Source of the DNA: UBA8437 sp963582065
GTDB taxonomy: Bacteria > Planctomycetota > Planctomycetia > Planctomycetales > Planctomycetaceae
Length of the DNA: 64,000 bases
Assembly (NCBI GenBank): GCA_963582065.1
Contig: CAUZRQ010000003.1
Location: 97,767-161,766 of the forward strand
Direction of reading: 5' to 3'
Part shown: positions 44,122 to 53,901 of the stretch, in pieces
Layout of the letters: each line of letters starts with the position of its first letter
Numbering within the stretch: the first letter of the stretch is position 1
Notes under the pieces: model-generated
Databases searched by the model: none
Seen by the model: the letters and a program-made list of their open reading frames with translations, nothing else
Told to the model about the DNA's origin: nothing
Translations under genes and position numbers: made by a program

Positions 44122-47100
44122 TTACTCGCGGCTGATGGATTCGTCGAGATTCAGCAGCAGGCTGGCCAGGGCGGTCCAGGTGGCGACGTCGAGCGCCGGG
44201 AGGTTCTCGTGACGCGGCGCGTCACCGGTGGCGGCCAACTTCTCAGCAGCCGCAGGTGCCTTGGCAAAGACGGCTCGCTGGTGCTTGAGGTTGGCCAGCA
44301 GGATTGCCGATTCGGCAGTGGTGGGCAGGCGGGAAACGGTCAGTAGAAAGGCCTGTTTCAGTCGCTGGGAGTCGTCCTGGTCGGAGCTGGCCAGCACGCG
44401 TTCGGCCAATGCGCGGGCCGCTTCGGTGAAAGTGACGTCATTCATCAACGTCAGGGCCTGCAACGGGGTGTTGGTCCGCGAGGGACGAACCATGCAGGCC
44501 TCCCGGGTGCTGGCGTCAAAGGCCAGCATGGTTGGGTTGGTGACGGTCCGCTTGGCGTAGGTGTAAAGGCTGCGGCGATGCAGGTCGCCCCCGGTCGACT
44601 GGTTGTAGTCGGTCGTGGAGGCGATTTCCTTCCAGAGACCGGCTGGTTGATAGGGGCGGACGGAGGGGCCTCCAATTTGCTCGTTGAGAAGGCCGGATGT
44701 GTAAAGTGCCTGGTCGCGGATGACTTCGGCAGAGAGGCGATACCGCGGCGCGCGGGCCAGCAGGCGGTTTTCGGGGTCGCGGGCCCGCAACGCGGGAGTC
44801 GACCGGGACGACTGGCGGTAGGTGCTGCTGGTGACAATGACGCGGACCAGGGCCTTGATGTCCCAGTCGCTGCGATGCAACTCGGTGGCGATCCAGTCGA
44901 GCAGGGCGGGGTGGGAGGGTTGTTCACCCTGGGATCCGAAGTCCTCGGCGGTCCGCACAAGCCCGGCTCCGAAGAGTCGCTGCCAGAGCCGGTTGGAGAT
45001 CACGCGGGCCGTCAGCGGATTTTGCTTGTTGACCAGCCAGCGGGCCAGGCCCAGTCGGTTGCGAGGGCTGCCCTTGGCCAGGGCCGGCAGCGCCAGTGGT
45101 GTGCCGGCCTGGACCGGTTCGCCGGGACGATCGTACTGCCCGCGAATCAGCACCTGCGTCCTGCGGGGCTGGGCCAGTTCCTGCATCACCATGACCGTGG
45201 GAATCGCGGCCTGGAACGACCGCGCCTGCCGTTGGAGGGTGGGCAGGCGGTTGGCGGCGGTGCGGTGAGCTGAAGACGCGTGCTTGGCGATGTAATAGGC
45301 ACGGAGCTTGGCGGATTGTCCAGGGGTTCTCTTGGATCGCGGAATCTTGACCAGTTGGGGAATCGTCTGATGGGTGGCCAGAATCGAGATCTCGATGGCC
45401 GAGAGATCTCGCGTGTAGACGCGAACGTCGTCGAGCAACCCGGAGAAACGCCCGTCCGCTCCACCGCCTGCACCCAGGCGGAGTGGTTCGTCGGCGTCGA
45501 AGGTCTGGTTGATGAAGTCGAGGTCGACGGTCAGGGGGACGGGTTTGCCGTCCAGGTAGAGCGTGATGCCTTTTGCGACACGACTGCCGTCGTAGGTGAC
45601 CGCCAGGTGGTACCACCGGCCGGCGACGATCGGCTTGGAAGAGCGGACGCGGATCGAGTCGTCCAGCCAGCGGGCGACCAAGTTGATGCGGATGTGGCCG
45701 CCGTCAAGGTCGACGTAGTAGCCCTTGCCGCGTGGTTCGTCGGTCATCTTGGAGATCAGGGTGCCGCTGGCCACCTGGTCGGCTCGCAACCAGGTCGAGA
45801 GAGTCAGGTGGTCACGGTAGAGGAACTTGGCAACCGACTTGTCGGTTGCCAAGTGAGACCCATTGGACAGGCGGGCGGCACGCCCAACCCGGCCGACCGC
45901 ATAATCGGCCTCGGCCGGCAGTGGCTGGACGGGTTGTTTGGGGTCGGCTGTGTTGGTGAGGGTGCCGTTCAATGGGAAGTGTGCCAATAGCCCGTCGGTG
46001 ACCGACCAGTCGGTCACGGCGGGCAGTTTTGTTGCCCCGAAGCCTTCCCATTTGGTCTGGGCGGCCGCCAGCAGCGGCTGGAGCTTCAGTGCGGTTCGCC
46101 GGGCACGCGAGAGGGCGGTCGCCAACGATTGCTGCTCCTGCTGCTGCGAGGAGGTCGGTGCCTTGATGTAGGGCGGCGAATTGCCCTCCTTGATGGCACG
46201 GCCGTGTTCGGGAATGTTGTTGAAGTAGGCAAAGACCCGGTAGAACTCCTTCTGCGAGATCGGGTCGTACTTGTGTTCGTGACAGCGGGCGCATTTCAAC
46301 GTCAATCCGAGCCAGACCGTGGCGGTGGTGTCGACGCGGTCGACGACGTACTCGACCTGGTACTCCTCGGGAATCACACCACCCTCGCTGTTGCCTCGGT
46401 GATTGCGGTTGAAGCCGGTGGCAATCAACTGGTCGAGCGTCGGGTTGGGCAGGAGGTCTCCGGCGAGCTGTTCGATGGTAAAACGATCGAAGGGCATGTT
46501 GCCGTTGATTGCCCCGAGGACCCAGTCGCGCCAGCGCCACATCGAGCGGGGCCCGTCGTTCTGGTAGCCGCTGGTGTCGGCGTAGCGGGCGGCGTCCAGC
46601 CAGTCCACGGCCATGTGTTCGCCGGCACGCGGGGAGGCGAGCAGTCGGTCGACTTCTCGTTCGAAGGCTTCCGGTCGCGTGTCGGACAGGTAGGCCAGAA
46701 CTCGGCCGGGGGTGGGCGGCAGGCCGGTCAGATCCAGGTGGAGCCGTCGCAACAACGTGGTGCGGTCGGCGTCGGCGGATGGCGCCAATCCGGCCCGGTC
46801 GAGCCGGGCAAGAATGAAGTGGTCAATTGCGTTTCGCGGCCAATCCGGGCTGCTGACGCTGGGAAGGGCGGGCCGGACCGGGGGGATGAACGACCAGTGG
46901 GGTTGCCAGCGAGCACCCTGGGCAATCCACTTCTCGATCAACTGGGCCTGGCGGGGAGTGATTGACAGGTCCGAGTCCGCCGGTGGCATCCGCTCGTCAT
47001 CGTCCTTGGAACTGATCCGCTGGTAGATGGCACTGGCCGACGGTTTGCCCGGGACGACCACGTGGTGATCGTCCCGCTTGGCGAAGAGACCCGCGCGGGT

Positions 47101-47301
47101 GTCGAACCGCATCTTGGCCTGTCGCTTGGTCTTGTCGGGTCCGTGGCAGTGGTAGCAGAGGTTGGAGAGGATCGGTCGGATGTCACGGTTGAAGTGGATC
47201 GTCTGGGGCAACGGGGGATCGGCGGCCGCGAGGGTCGAGCCGATTGAGGCCGAAACCAGCAAAAGCGTCAGCGTCCGGATGTAGAGACGGTAGCGTCTCA
47301 T
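44122..47301 (-). CDS. PSCyt1-PSCyt2-LamG-PSD1 secreted heme protein
   Basis: A 1059-aa exported protein with the full set of planctomycete domains. Signal peptide (TLTLLLVSASIGSTLAAA), PSCyt1 heme domain (ILSNLCYHCHGPDKTKRQAK, one CxxCH), DUF1549/PSCyt2 (DWLDAARYADTSGYQNDG and a second CxxCH, CARCHEHKYDPI), a LamG domain (about residues 440-650, with GRWYHLAVTYDGS and LDGKPVPLTV), and DUF1553/PSD1 (ARVISNRLWQRLFGAGLVRTA and IVTSSTYRQSSR). Two c-type hemes are predicted. It differs from the gene at 27098-29788 by keeping PSCyt1. It is divergent from lexA across 222 bp. Confidence 0.9.
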   Translation of the reverse strand: MRRYRLYIRTLTLLLVSASIGSTLAAADPPLPQTIHFNRDIRPILSNLCYHCHGPDKTKRQAKMRFDTRAGLFAKRDDHHVVVPGKPSASAIYQRISSKDDDERMPPADSDLSITPRQAQLIEKWIAQGARWQPHWSFIPPVRPALPSVSSPDWPRNAIDHFILARLDRAGLAPSADADRTTLLRRLHLDLTGLPPTPGRVLAYLSDTRPEAFEREVDRLLASPRAGEHMAVDWLDAARYADTSGYQNDGPRSMWRWRDWVLGAINGNMPFDRFTIEQLAGDLLPNPTLDQLIATGFNRNHRGNSEGGVIPEEYQVEYVVDRVDTTATVWLGLTLKCARCHEHKYDPISQKEFYRVFAYFNNIPEHGRAIKEGNSPPYIKAPTSSQQQEQQSLATALSRARRTALKLQPLLAAAQTKWEGFGATKLPAVTDWSVTDGLLAHFPLNGTLTNTADPKQPVQPLPAEADYAVGRVGRAARLSNGSHLATDKSVAKFLYRDHLTLSTWLRADQVASGTLISKMTDEPRGKGYYVDLDGGHIRINLVARWLDDSIRVRSSKPIVAGRWYHLAVTYDGSRVAKGITLYLDGKPVPLTVDLDFINQTFDADEPLRLGAGGGADGRFSGLLDDVRVYTRDLSAIEISILATHQTIPQLVKIPRSKRTPGQSAKLRAYYIAKHASSAHRTAANRLPTLQRQARSFQAAIPTVMVMQELAQPRRTQVLIRGQYDRPGEPVQAGTPLALPALAKGSPRNRLGLARWLVNKQNPLTARVISNRLWQRLFGAGLVRTAEDFGSQGEQPSHPALLDWIATELHRSDWDIKALVRVIVTSSTYRQSSRSTPALRARDPENRLLARAPRYRLSAEVIRDQALYTSGLLNEQIGGPSVRPYQPAGLWKEIASTTDYNQSTGGDLHRRSLYTYAKRTVTNPTMLAFDASTREACMVRPSRTNTPLQALTLMNDVTFTEAARALAERVLASSDQDDSQRLKQAFLLTVSRLPTTAESAILLANLKHQRAVFAKAPAAAEKLAATGDAPRHENLPALDVATWTALASLLLNLDESISRE

Positions 47302-47442
47302 CCCGTTGGTCCTGGGGGGGGGCGAATCGGTGAGCAGAGGGCGCCCGTAGGCGTGGAATGGACACGATAGCAGATCGGCCGTTGCGGATGTGACAACGGT
47401 CGCCTTCGGGTTGCCCGGAACAATATGTTTCTAAAATGTCTA

Positions 47443-47471
47443 TTGAAAACAAATGTACACTTATGTATACA
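47443..47471 (+). promoter_or_regulatory. lexA: Promoter and candidate LexA operator of lexA
   Basis: TTGAAA (47443-47448), 17-bp spacer, TATACA (47466-47471). The imperfect palindrome TGTACACTTATGTATACA (47454-47471; 14 of 18 positions symmetric) covers the -10, as expected for a self-repressing LexA site. The flanking sequence has further TGTA/TACA half-sites, such as TTTACA at 47476-47481. Planctomycete LexA motifs are not well defined, so the operator call is inference; the promoter match is strong. Confidence 0.6.
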
Positions 47472-47523
47472 ATCGTTTACATCCGATGCAATAACATCCA
47501 CATGTCACGACAGGGGTAGCGAC

Positions 47524-48219
47524 ATGAATGCAGGAAGCGGGGAGCGACCGCAGCGGGAGGACACCGAGGCAGGCCGTTTGGTGGATTCGGACCAGGCCGA
47601 ACCCCCGTTGCGGCCGATTTCGGATCGCCAGAACCAGATCCTGCAGTTCATCCGAATCGAGCTGAAGACTCGTGGTTATGCCCCCTCGGTCCGTGACATC
47701 GTTCGCCATGTGGGGGACCGGTCGCCGACGAGTGTTCATCGGCATCTGAAAACTCTGGAACGTCACGAATTGATCGTACGGGATCCGGGCAAAAGCCGAT
47801 CGATTCGCTTGGTGAGTGAGGAACCGGATCAGGCCGACCGGGGAAATCGTGCCGGGTTGCCACTGGCGGGGGTGATCGCTGCGGGGAGTCCCATCGAAGC
47901 GATCGAGCAGGACGAGCGAATCGATTTCGATGCGATGTTCAACCGTGATGGCCATTTCGTGTTGCGGGTGAAAGGCGATTCGATGATCGAGGATCACATC
48001 GACGATGGAGACCTGGTGGTGGTTCGTCAGACGGATCGGTGTCGACAGGGGGACACCGTGGTGGCGTTGCTGGAGGGTCAGACGGCCACGTTGAAGCGAT
48101 TCTATCGCGAAGAGGATCGGATCCGGTTGCAGCCGGCCAATGCCGACCTGGATCCGATCTACGCCCGGGACGTGAAGATCCTGGGCGTGGTTGTGGGCGT
48201 GGTCCGCCGGGTCACGTGA
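47524..48219 (+). CDS. lexA: LexA repressor
   Basis: A 231-aa SOS repressor. The N-terminal winged helix is clear (ISDRQNQILQFIRIELKTRG, YAPSVRDIVRHVGDRSPTSV, HRHLKTLERHELI). The C-terminal peptidase has the self-cleavage site Ala120-Gly121 (GVIAAGSP), nucleophile Ser153 (VKGDSMIEDHID) and Lys191 (TLKRF). The first 38 residues are an acidic extension not found in E. coli LexA. It is the first gene of a lexA-imuA-imuB-dnaE2 cassette, so DNA damage probably derepresses the whole unit. ATG 47524 has AGGGG upstream; the frame to 47425 is open but crosses the promoter. Confidence 0.95.
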   Translation: MNAGSGERPQREDTEAGRLVDSDQAEPPLRPISDRQNQILQFIRIELKTRGYAPSVRDIVRHVGDRSPTSVHRHLKTLERHELIVRDPGKSRSIRLVSEEPDQADRGNRAGLPLAGVIAAGSPIEAIEQDERIDFDAMFNRDGHFVLRVKGDSMIEDHIDDGDLVVVRQTDRCRQGDTVVALLEGQTATLKRFYREEDRIRLQPANADLDPIYARDVKILGVVVGVVRRVT

Positions 48220-48280
48220 CACGTTTGTCTCTCTCGGTTGCCCGGTCTCCCAATGCAGGAATCCCCGGCTGTTGGTGCTC

Positions 48281-49054
48281 ATGTCGCGTCTGGAACAGAT
48301 CGATTCCCTGGCTCGTCGTCTCCGTCGGATGGAGCGGTCACGCCGGCCGCTGGAGGCAGGGGAGGTGGTGGAAGGGACGGGCCATGCGGCTCTGGACAGC
48401 CTGTTGCCGGCTGGTGGCCTGGCTCGGGGGAGATTGTTCGAGTGGATCAACGCCCGGGGGCCAGGCACTGGAGCGGTGACACTGGCGTTGTTGGCGGCGG
48501 GGGAACTGACGAAAGACGGAGAAAACCGGACGGCGGGCGCACTTGCGGTGATCGACCGGGATGGTGGCTTTTATCCAGCGGCTGTGGCGGAGATGGGCTT
48601 GTCGCCCAAAGGGCTGTTGCTGGTGCGTCCGGAGTCGGAAACGGAGTGGCTGTGGGCGGTCGAGCAGGTGTTGCGGAGTCCGGCCGTCGACGTGATGTTG
48701 ACCTGGGCCGATCGGATCGATGACCGGGTGTTTCGGCGATGGCAGTTGGCTGCCGAAGCCGGCGGGGGGGTGGGCATGCTGGTGCGTTCGGCCGAGGCGC
48801 TGGGGACTCCGTCCTGGGCGTCGGTGAGACTGCTGGTGCGGGGCTGGGCCTGTGGCGACGGCATGGAATGCGGGGGGGGCTCCGGCAAGCGGGTGGGACG
48901 GCGGTGGAGTGTTCGCGTTTTGAGGGACCGGACAGGGGGGGGCGGGGACGACGGGTTCGAGTGGTTGCTGGAGTGGGACGATGAGACGGGTGGCCTGCAT
49001 CTACTTTCCCGACTGGAGTGTCCAGCACCGGCTGGCGTGCAGGCGACCCGATGA
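48281..49054 (+). CDS. imuA: ImuA, translesion mutagenesis accessory protein
   Basis: A 257-aa RecA-fold-like protein (ImuA, formerly SulA-like) that works with ImuB and DnaE2. The start matches family form: SLARRLRRMERSRRP, then ALDSLLPAGGLARGRLFEWI, LAVIDRDGGFYPAAVAEMGL and LLLVRPESETEWLWAVEQVLRS, which is the ImuA hallmark region. It lacks a good Walker A motif, as usual for the family. The start is uncertain: ATG 48281 is used, while TTG 48272 is closer to AGGA at 48257-48260. The end overlaps imuB by 74 bp in another frame, so the two are coupled. Confidence 0.85.
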   Translation: MSRLEQIDSLARRLRRMERSRRPLEAGEVVEGTGHAALDSLLPAGGLARGRLFEWINARGPGTGAVTLALLAAGELTKDGENRTAGALAVIDRDGGFYPAAVAEMGLSPKGLLLVRPESETEWLWAVEQVLRSPAVDVMLTWADRIDDRVFRRWQLAAEAGGGVGMLVRSAEALGTPSWASVRLLVRGWACGDGMECGGGSGKRVGRRWSVRVLRDRTGGGGDDGFEWLLEWDDETGGLHLLSRLECPAPAGVQATR

Positions 49055-50642
49055 CCGTCGTCGGCTGGTGGTGATCTCGGAGGCCGGTGGTCGTGGCGAG
49101 CGAGTGCAGGCCTGTTGTGACGGGGCGTCGGCCGACGGAGTTCGTCCGGGAATGCCGCTGGCGGAGGCGAGGGCGGTGCTGTCGCCCTCGAGTGAAGAAG
49201 AGTCCGGGGGCCTGGAGGTGATCGAGGCGAACTCCGGTCGTGATCGCGAGTCGCTGGCAATCCAGTGTCGATGTGCATGGCGATTCACCCCCCGGGTTGC
49301 GCTGCCACCTGTGCCAGGGGTGGGTCGGCCGGCGGGATCGGATCCACGGACCCGCCCGGAATCGCTGTTGGCCAACATCACCGGGTGCGGACATCTCTTC
49401 GGTGACGATCATGGGCTGGCAATGGCGATGCAGGAGGACTGGTCGCAGCGAGGGTTTCGGGTGCGAGTTGCGGTGGCCGGATCACCCGGGACGGCCTGGG
49501 CCATAGCGCACGCGGCCCATTGGACCGGGCAACCGGCGGCTCCCCTGGTGGTGACACCGGGCCGAGACGAGCAGTGGATGCGGCGACTGCCGATCGAGGC
49601 GCTGGCACTCGAAACCCGTGTGGTGCGGACGTTGCGGGAACTGGGTGTGCTTCGCGTGGACCGGTTGCTCGAGTTGCCGGCCTCGGAAGTCAAGCGACGT
49701 TTCGGCGACGAAACACTGTGGAGGATCGACAGGGCACTTGGGCAAATCGATGAGCCCTTGGATTGCCTGCCGATGCCGGATCCGGTGGTGGCATGGAAAG
49801 CTTTCGAGCACCCGGTCAGCCGGATGGATTGGCTTGAGGAGGTGTTGCAGGGATTGGTGGTGGAAGTGGCCGAGGGACTGAAGCGGCGGGGTCGCGTGGC
49901 GTGGAGACTGGTGTGCCGCGTGTGCCACGAGGACAGCGAGGTGGGGCCTGGGGGACCCGGTCGAGCGGGCGGGCGGATGGAATGGGCGACAGGGCTGGTC
50001 GAGCCTGGCCGGGAGGCGGCTCACCTGTGGGGATTGGTGCAACTGCGGATGCAGAGGCACCGTTGGCCTCGACAGGTGACTCGCCTGGAGGTCCAGGCCG
50101 AGGGGTTGGTGGTGCCGGAACGTCCCCAGGAGACATTGTTCGATGCGGACGCCGAGGCGGCGTGCCAACGGGTGAAGCGAGGGCTGGTGAGATTGGTCGA
50201 GCGGTTGGCGAATCGGCTGGGACGGCACGCTGTGGCATGGCCGGTACTGTCTGATGACGTGGTTCCCGAAGCGGTGGTGCAGTTGCGGCCGGTGGCTGGT
50301 CCGGGCGTGGACGGAACATCGGGCCGTGCGGATCTCTCGGGGCCGGAGGCGAACGGTGGTCGTGTGGGGCCGGCCAGCCGGCCGTTGCGGTTGATCGATG
50401 GGCCACGCGCGATCGAGGTGATGGCGGTGGCCCCCCAGGGGCCACCTGTCCGCTTTGGGTGGGAAGGACGGACCTGCCACGTGTCGCGGTACTGGGGCCC
50501 CGAGCGGATTGAAACCGGTTGGTGGACGGATCGGCAGGTCGCCAGGGACTACTACCGCGTCGAGATCGATACGGGTGAATGGTACTGGGTGTTCCGGCGA
50601 CACGGTGAGGAGGACTGGTTCGTGCACGGGGTTTTCGAGTGA
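48981..50642 (+). CDS. imuB: ImuB, Y-family polymerase-like protein
   Basis: A 553-aa ImuB, a catalytically dead Y-family polymerase that links DnaE2 to the beta clamp and ImuA. It begins MRRVACIYFPDWSVQ, where the first catalytic Asp of active polymerases is missing, and has the helix-hairpin region TLRELGVLRVDRLLELPASEVKRRFG. The C-terminal half carries ARPLRL-type and RYWGPERIETGWWTDRQVARDY segments and the end YWVFRRHGEEDWFVHGVFE, typical of ImuB. Overlaps imuA by 74 bp at the start and dnaE2 by one base at the end (TGATG). Confidence 0.92.
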   Translation: MRRVACIYFPDWSVQHRLACRRPDDRRRLVVISEAGGRGERVQACCDGASADGVRPGMPLAEARAVLSPSSEEESGGLEVIEANSGRDRESLAIQCRCAWRFTPRVALPPVPGVGRPAGSDPRTRPESLLANITGCGHLFGDDHGLAMAMQEDWSQRGFRVRVAVAGSPGTAWAIAHAAHWTGQPAAPLVVTPGRDEQWMRRLPIEALALETRVVRTLRELGVLRVDRLLELPASEVKRRFGDETLWRIDRALGQIDEPLDCLPMPDPVVAWKAFEHPVSRMDWLEEVLQGLVVEVAEGLKRRGRVAWRLVCRVCHEDSEVGPGGPGRAGGRMEWATGLVEPGREAAHLWGLVQLRMQRHRWPRQVTRLEVQAEGLVVPERPQETLFDADAEAACQRVKRGLVRLVERLANRLGRHAVAWPVLSDDVVPEAVVQLRPVAGPGVDGTSGRADLSGPEANGGRVGPASRPLRLIDGPRAIEVMAVAPQGPPVRFGWEGRTCHVSRYWGPERIETGWWTDRQVARDYYRVEIDTGEWYWVFRRHGEEDWFVHGVFE

Positions 50643-53600
50643 TGTCCGAGGGGTCTTCAGCCACGCCACGCTGCGGGCCGAGTCCGCGGTGCAGGCGAGG
50701 GGGTGTTCCGGGCTATGTCGAGTTGTGTTGCCGTACGAATTATTCGTTCCTGGAGGCGGCATCGCACCCGGACGAACTGGTGGTGAGAGCGGCCCGGATA
50801 GGGCATGCGTCACTGGCGATCACCGATGCCAACAGCCTGGGCGGCGTGGTGCGGGCTCACGTGGCCGCTCGTGGACTGTGCGGCGAACAGGAATGGAAGA
50901 TCGTGTGTGGTGCGAGGCTTCGGTTCGAAGACTCGCCGCCGGTGGTGGTCTGGGTTCCGGATCGGGAGTCCTACGCGACACTGTGCCGCCTGCTGACGCT
51001 GGGTCGACGACGAGCCGAGAAGGGGAAGTGCCGGTTGTGGTGGAGGGACCTGGAGGAAGCCGGCGGTGGGCTTTTGGCCGGGGTGCTGCTGCACCGGTTG
51101 TTCCCCGGGGGGGTGATCACCGACGAGGCCCGCGGGGATGTGATGTCGTTCCTGGAACAATTTGCCGGGCTGTTCGGAGACCGTGGTTATGCTCTCGCCG
51201 GGCTGTTCCGCGGACCAGACGATGCGGGTGCGTGGCGGCGGATGGCCGGCTGGGCCCAGGCTGCGGGGTTGCCCCTGGTTGCCACCGCGGACGTGATCTA
51301 CCACGACCGCTCACGGCAACGGCTGGCCGATGTGCTGTCGGCCATTCGTGAGGGGTGCCCGGTCGATCGACTGGGATGCCATCGCCAGGTGAACGCCGAG
51401 CGGAGCCTGAAGGGATTTGAGGAGATGGTCGAGTTGGTGGGGGGGGATCGGCGGGCGGTGGTTCGCAGCCTGGAAGTGGCAGAACGGTGCAGGTTTTCCC
51501 TGGACGAACTGAAATACGAGTACCCCGAAGAGTTGTGTCCGGAAGGGACGACCTTGAGGGGTTACCTCCGGAGCCTGACCTGGGAGGGCGCGGCACGGCG
51601 GTATCCGTCGGGAGTGCCATCAGCGGTTGGGCGGCTGATTGCCCATGAACTGGAACTGATCGCCCGGCTCGAATACGAGCCGTATTTCCTGACTGTGTGG
51701 GACCTGGTCCGTTTTGCCCGTAGCCGCGGCATTCTTTGCCAGGGACGTGGGTCGGCGGCCAATTCGGTCGTCTGCTTCTGCCTGGGGATCACCTCGGTGG
51801 ACCCGGAACGGATCGACGTGCTTTTCGAGCGGTTCGTGAGCCAGGAGCGGGATGAGGCGCCAGACATCGACGTCGACTTCGAACACGAACGCCGAGAAGA
51901 GGTCTTGCAGTATCTCTACGAAAAATACGGTCGTGAGCGAGCGGGGATGACCGGAGTGGTGATCAGTTACCGACCTCGCTCGGCATTGCGAGATGTCGGA
52001 AAGGCATTGGGATTGTCCCTGGACCGGGTCGACCGGTTGGCGAAGTCCGTCGACGGCGTGCACGACGACTGTTTCGTCAAAGGGGTTCGCGAAGCGGGGC
52101 TGGATCCGGAATCGCGACTGGGCCGCCAGTTGATCGAACTGGTCCGTGAGATCCTGGGTTTTCCACGTCACTTGTCTCAGCATGTCGGTGGGATGGTGAT
52201 CACCCGGGGCCGGCTCTCGGAACTGGTTCCCATCGAAAACGCGGCGATGGCCGGACGGACGGTGATCCAGTGGGACAAGGATGACCTGGACGCGCTGGGG
52301 ATTCTCAAGGTCGACTGCCTGTCGCTGGGGATGCTGACGGCGATTCACCGTTGCCTGGAGATGATCGGGGCCCGCGGTCCCGGGCAGACCATCGACGACG
52401 CGATGGCGGCGGTGCCGCCTGAGGATCCGGCGGTCTACGAGATGATCGGTTGCGCTGACACGGTGGGAGTGTTCCAGATCGAGAGTCGGGCGCAGATGAG
52501 CATGCTGCCGAGGCTGAAGCCACGGTGCTTTTACGACCTGGTGATCGAGGTGGCGATCGTCCGCCCCGGGCCGATCCAGGGGGACATGGTGCATCCGTAC
52601 CTGAGGCGCCGGGCGGGACGGGAGCCGACGAGTTATCCCGACGACGCGATCCGCGGTGTGCTGGAGAAGACGCTGGGGGTGCCGATCTTCCAGGAGCAGG
52701 CGATGCGGCTGGCGGTGGTGGCCGCCGGGTTCACTCCCGGGCAGGCCGACCAGCTTCGGCGGGCGATGGGGGCTTGGCGACGCCCTGGGGTGATCGACCG
52801 CTTTCACAGGCAGTTGGTCAAGGGCATGACCGACCGCGGGTATGACAATGAGTTTGCCGAGCGGGTATTTCGTCAGATTCGCGGTTTCGGGGAATACGGG
52901 TTCCCGGAATCGCACGCGGCGAGTTTTGCGCTGCTGGTCTACGTTTCGGCCTGGCTCAAACGGTACCATCCCGCCCAGTTCACCGCCGCGTTGCTCAACA
53001 GCCAGCCGATGGGGTTCTATGCGCCGGCCCAACTGGTCGCGGACGCCTGCAGGCACGGGGTGGAGGTGCTTGGCGTGGACATCAATCGCAGCGACTGGGA
53101 CTGCACGATCGAGGGAAACGCGACGAGCCGGGAATGGTCGGTCCCGGGCGGCCAGGTCGGCGACGGGCCGGCGTTGAGATTGGGGCTGAGAACGGTACGA
53201 GGCCTGGCCGAGAGCGTGGCCCAACGGGTGGTGGCCGAGCGGAAGCAAGGCGAGTACGGGTCGGTCGGGGATCTGTCACGTCGTGTGGGACTGGGCGAGG
53301 GAGAGATGGTGCGGCTGGCACGGGCCGACGTGTTTGGGTCTCTGGAGACGGGCCGACGCGAGGCGGTTTGGGACGCGGTGGCCGATCGGTCGGAACAGCC
53401 GTTGTGGGGTGGAGCGATCGGAGAGCATCCGGTCCAATGGCCGGAGATGAGCGAATTCGAGGAGGTGGTGGCCGATTATCGTGCACAGGGACTGAGCCTG
53501 CGAGGGCATCCCTTCGAGGCTGTCCGTGAGGGGGTCGATCGGTTGGGTGCAGTGACGGCGGACGAATTGAGAGGGGTCCCGCAGGGCCGGTGGGCGGTGG

Positions 53601-53869
53601 TGGCGGGGTTGGTGTTGTTGAGACAGAGACCTTCGAGTGCCCGTGGAGTGACTTTCGTGACGCTGGAGGATGAGACCGGGTTGGTCAACCTGATCATCAA
53701 GCAGCGGGTCTGGAAGGCATACCGGCAAGCGGCGCGGTCGGCGACGGCACTGATGGCCTTCGGTACGGTCCAGAACCAGGAGGGTGTGATCCACCTGTTG
53801 GTCTCACGCGTGGCGGACCTGTCGGAGATGTTGAGGGGCGTGGCGGTGCCTTCACGGGATTTCAGGTAG
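50642..53869 (+). CDS. dnaE2: Error-prone DNA polymerase III alpha, DnaE2
   Basis: A 1075-aa C-family polymerase that makes damage-induced mutations with ImuA and ImuB. The active-site PDIDVDFEHERREEVLQYL (three acidic residues) is intact, with CQGRGSAANSVVCFCLGI, the FPRHLSQHVGGMVI and VDCLSLGML segments and the late OB-fold region (VTFVTLEDETGLVNLIIKQ). The N-terminal PHP domain is degenerate: the family's ELHxR...TDHNS motif reads ELCCR (C29-C30) and TDANS (D62-A63), removing likely metal ligands. ATG 50642 overlaps the imuB stop by one base; GTG 50639 is also possible. It is the last gene of the SOS cassette, 32 bp before the M81 peptidase gene. Confidence 0.95.
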   Translation: MSEGSSATPRCGPSPRCRRGGVPGYVELCCRTNYSFLEAASHPDELVVRAARIGHASLAITDANSLGGVVRAHVAARGLCGEQEWKIVCGARLRFEDSPPVVVWVPDRESYATLCRLLTLGRRRAEKGKCRLWWRDLEEAGGGLLAGVLLHRLFPGGVITDEARGDVMSFLEQFAGLFGDRGYALAGLFRGPDDAGAWRRMAGWAQAAGLPLVATADVIYHDRSRQRLADVLSAIREGCPVDRLGCHRQVNAERSLKGFEEMVELVGGDRRAVVRSLEVAERCRFSLDELKYEYPEELCPEGTTLRGYLRSLTWEGAARRYPSGVPSAVGRLIAHELELIARLEYEPYFLTVWDLVRFARSRGILCQGRGSAANSVVCFCLGITSVDPERIDVLFERFVSQERDEAPDIDVDFEHERREEVLQYLYEKYGRERAGMTGVVISYRPRSALRDVGKALGLSLDRVDRLAKSVDGVHDDCFVKGVREAGLDPESRLGRQLIELVREILGFPRHLSQHVGGMVITRGRLSELVPIENAAMAGRTVIQWDKDDLDALGILKVDCLSLGMLTAIHRCLEMIGARGPGQTIDDAMAAVPPEDPAVYEMIGCADTVGVFQIESRAQMSMLPRLKPRCFYDLVIEVAIVRPGPIQGDMVHPYLRRRAGREPTSYPDDAIRGVLEKTLGVPIFQEQAMRLAVVAAGFTPGQADQLRRAMGAWRRPGVIDRFHRQLVKGMTDRGYDNEFAERVFRQIRGFGEYGFPESHAASFALLVYVSAWLKRYHPAQFTAALLNSQPMGFYAPAQLVADACRHGVEVLGVDINRSDWDCTIEGNATSREWSVPGGQVGDGPALRLGLRTVRGLAESVAQRVVAERKQGEYGSVGDLSRRVGLGEGEMVRLARADVFGSLETGRREAVWDAVADRSEQPLWGGAIGEHPVQWPEMSEFEEVVADYRAQGLSLRGHPFEAVREGVDRLGAVTADELRGVPQGRWAVVAGLVLLRQRPSSARGVTFVTLEDETGLVNLIIKQRVWKAYRQAARSATALMAFGTVQNQEGVIHLLVSRVADLSEMLRGVAVPSRDFR

Positions 53870-53901
53870 GATGCGGCCCTTCAGGTACGGAGCAATTCGA
53901 C

